NCBI RefSeq assembly: GCF_014982855.1
Contig: NZ_JADCKF010000003.1
Location: 62,001-126,000 of the forward strand
DNA: 64,000 nt
Direction of reading: 5' to 3'
Source of the DNA: Pseudoflavonifractor gallinarum
GTDB lineage: Bacteria; Bacillota; Clostridia; Oscillospirales; Oscillospiraceae
Shown here: positions 62,905 to 64,000 of the stretch, piece by piece
How the letters are laid out: each line of letters starts with the position of its first letter
Numbering within the stretch: the stretch's first letter is position 1
Notes under the pieces: model-generated
The model's database searches: none
Told to the model about the DNA's origin: nothing
The model's input: only the letters and a program-made list of their open reading frames with translations
Program-made: the position numbers and the translations under genes

Positions 62905-62934
62905 GGCATGACCGCTCCATGCGCCTCATAGAAT
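62905..62934 (+). promoter_or_regulatory. sigma-E-like promoter of the TIGR04086 gene
   Basis: GGCATGAC (62905-62912) and CATAGAAT (62927-62934) are 14 bases apart, with the same -10 octamer and spacing as the spoIIIA promoter. The -35 is weaker. Confidence 0.45.
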
Positions 62935-62967
62935 GGGAGCAGAATCGATGAGGAAGGGGAGAGCGCT

Positions 62968-63390
62968 GTGCCGAAAAAAGAAGAGGGGCCGAAAGAATTG
63001 TGGACCCGCTACGCAGGCGGCATCCTCCTGGGCGGATGCATCGCCCTGGGCCTGTGCCTGCTTTTACTGCTTGCCGCCTCGGCGGCCATCTATCTGGGCG
63101 CCCTGAAGGAGTCTCATATGGACCGCATCACACTGGCCGCGTGTGTTCTGGGGACCTTTTTGGGCGCGCTGTGGGCCGTGAAGCGCTGCGCACGGCGGGC
63201 GCTGCCCGTAGGCGCGGGGACCGGAGCGGTGGTTTTGCTCCTGCTGCTCCTGGTGGGAAGCCTTGCCTTTCACGCCCAGCCCCTGGAAAACGGAGGGGTC
63301 GCGCTGGCGCTGGCCTGCCTGCTGGGCGGGTGCGGCGCGGGGCTGTGCAGTCAGTTGATGACGCCCCGCCGGAAAAAACGGCGAAAGTGA
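62968..63390 (+). CDS. TIGR04086 family (YrzE-like) membrane protein
   Basis: 140 residues from GTG 62968, with four hydrophobic helices (YAGGILLGGCIALGLCLLLLL begins the first) and a basic tail (RRKKRRK). TIGR04086 proteins are common in spore formers next to yajC and scfA. Function unknown. Confidence 0.85.
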   Translation: MPKKEEGPKELWTRYAGGILLGGCIALGLCLLLLLAASAAIYLGALKESHMDRITLAACVLGTFLGALWAVKRCARRALPVGAGTGAVVLLLLLLVGSLAFHAQPLENGGVALALACLLGGCGAGLCSQLMTPRRKKRRK

Positions 63391-63419
63391 TTGAAATTTC
63401 TTCCGGTCTATGCTATACT
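63391..63419 (+). promoter_or_regulatory. scfA promoter
   Basis: TTGAAA (63391-63396) and TATACT (63414-63419) are 17 bases apart, 40 bases before scfA. Confidence 0.7.
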
Positions 63420-63458
63420 AATTGCGGTTATCCTATATCAAATGGGAGGGAAACAGAA

Positions 63459-63602
63459 ATGAAGCATATCAAGACGCTCAACGGCGCTACCCTGAAGAAC
63501 AGCGCTGCTCACGGCGGCTGCGGCGAGTGCCAGACCTCTTGCCAGTCCGCCTGTAAGACCTCTTGCACCGTCGCCAACCAGAAGTGCGAGAACAACAAGT
63601 AA
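63459..63602 (+). CDS. scfA: SCIFF six-cysteine peptide precursor
   Basis: 47 residues. KHIKTLNGATLKNSAAHGGC begins it, and the six Cys fall in the second half (GGCGECQTSCQSACKTSC...KC). The SCIFF family is very conserved in Clostridia; its maturase installs Cys-to-Thr thioether bonds. GGGAGGG precedes ATG 63459. A terminator lies between it and the maturase gene. Confidence 0.97.
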   Translation: MKHIKTLNGATLKNSAAHGGCGECQTSCQSACKTSCTVANQKCENNK

Positions 63603-63627
63603 GAGGCAGAACCAACACACATGGTTG

Positions 63628-63654
63628 AAAAGGGTGGGGCTTCCCACCCTTTTT
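63628..63654 (+). terminator. terminator between scfA and scfB
   Basis: AAAAGGGTGGG (63628-63638) pairs with CCCACCCTTTT (63643-63653) around GCTT. Partial read-through would give far more precursor than maturase. Confidence 0.85.
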
Positions 63655-63724
63655 CCATGCTACGTAAGCGCATACGTCCCCGCGATACCGGGACGCTCAA
63701 TCTGATTTGGAGGATCGAAAGAAC

Positions 63725-64000
63725 ATGGTACATACCTTTCAAGCCCTTGGGGTCAATATCGCGGTGGATGTCAACAGCGGCGCGGTCCACGTGCTGGACG
63801 AGGTGACCTACCACCTGCTGGAGAAGGTGACCCCTCCCATGGGGGAGCACTGCCCGGAGGACATCAAGGCCGCTCTGTCCCAGTACGATCCTGCCGCGCT
63901 GGAGGAGGCGTGGCAGGAGCTGCGCGGTCTGGCCGCCGAGGGACTCCTCTTTGAGGAGGACGACTACATCGACCGGGAGAAGGCTGCCTCCATGCAGCAG
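63725..64000 (+). CDS. scfB: SCIFF radical SAM maturase, N-terminus (partial)
   Basis: The first 92 residues (MVHTFQALGVNIAVDVNSGA at the start) run off the window. This matches the N-terminal peptide-recognition region that precedes the radical SAM core in SCIFF maturases; the CxxxCxxC motif lies beyond the edge. GGAGGAT precedes ATG 63725. Identity rests on this N-terminus and the scfA neighbour. Confidence 0.93.
   Translation, partial: MVHTFQALGVNIAVDVNSGAVHVLDEVTYHLLEKVTPPMGEHCPEDIKAALSQYDPAALEEAWQELRGLAAEGLLFEEDDYIDREKAASMQQ

Noticed and set aside
1-64000. CRISPR array, rRNA, tRNA or insertion sequence
   Set aside because: I saw no regularly spaced repeats, no tRNA cloverleaf or rRNA sequence, and no transposase or integrase reading frame.

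Overview
The window looks like chromosome of a spore-forming, high-G+C member of the Clostridia, most likely an Oscillospiraceae relative of Flavonifractor, Lawsonibacter or Pseudoflavonifractor. This rests on a complete spoIIIAA-AH operon, the SCIFF six-cysteine peptide gene followed by the start of its radical SAM maturase, a tyrosine T-box leader, paired M16 peptidases beside lgt, and a GMP synthase with a collapsed glutaminase domain. Assignment below family level is a guess.

Positions 1-10150 are clearly more AT-rich than the rest and form an accessory island. It holds a small Cys/His protein, a type I restriction-modification operon (half-length hsdS, hsdM, full hsdS, a DUF2971 gene, hsdR, a YgjP-type metallopeptidase) and two unassigned genes. 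It ends at a copy of the 3' end of guaA (10170-10185). The same 16 bp end the intact guaA at 25258-25273, and both copies are followed by the same 17-bp GGCAAC-type repeat. These look like integration sites, although no integrase is in view.

Positions 10320-28568 hold mostly minus-strand genes bracketed by two large SLH-domain surface proteins. The second is interrupted by a frameshift at a run of seven G. Between them lie a Crp/Fnr regulator, a thioredoxin-like protein, an ArsR-COG0523 GTPase fusion, a flavin reductase-like protein, a molybdenum hydroxylase pair with a GntR regulator, a PadR-DUF2812 pair under a triple inverted-repeat operator, bioY under a BirA-type operator, and guaA.

Positions 28569-32163 carry a MarR gene under a perfect 40-bp palindrome, a MATE transporter fused to a cytidylate-kinase-like domain, and a DUF421 protein. 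Positions 32184-36073 (minus strand) carry a FolD-like small protein, lgt and two M16 peptidases.

Positions 36270-51843 form a long plus-strand housekeeping and sporulation block: spoIIIAA-AH with a sigma-E-like promoter, an Asp23 protein, nusB, a TsaD-like gene, xseA-xseB-ispA, a DUF212 protein, dxs, tlyA, nadK, argR and recN. Many of these genes overlap by 4 bases. Positions 51871-55023 hold the tyrosine T-box, a zinc-ribbon gene, tyrS and an AI-2E family permease. Next come a GNAT gene, asd-dapA on the minus strand, a SpoIID-like protein, queA, a DUF3842 gene, tgt, yajC, a TIGR04086 membrane protein, and scfA-scfB running off the right edge.
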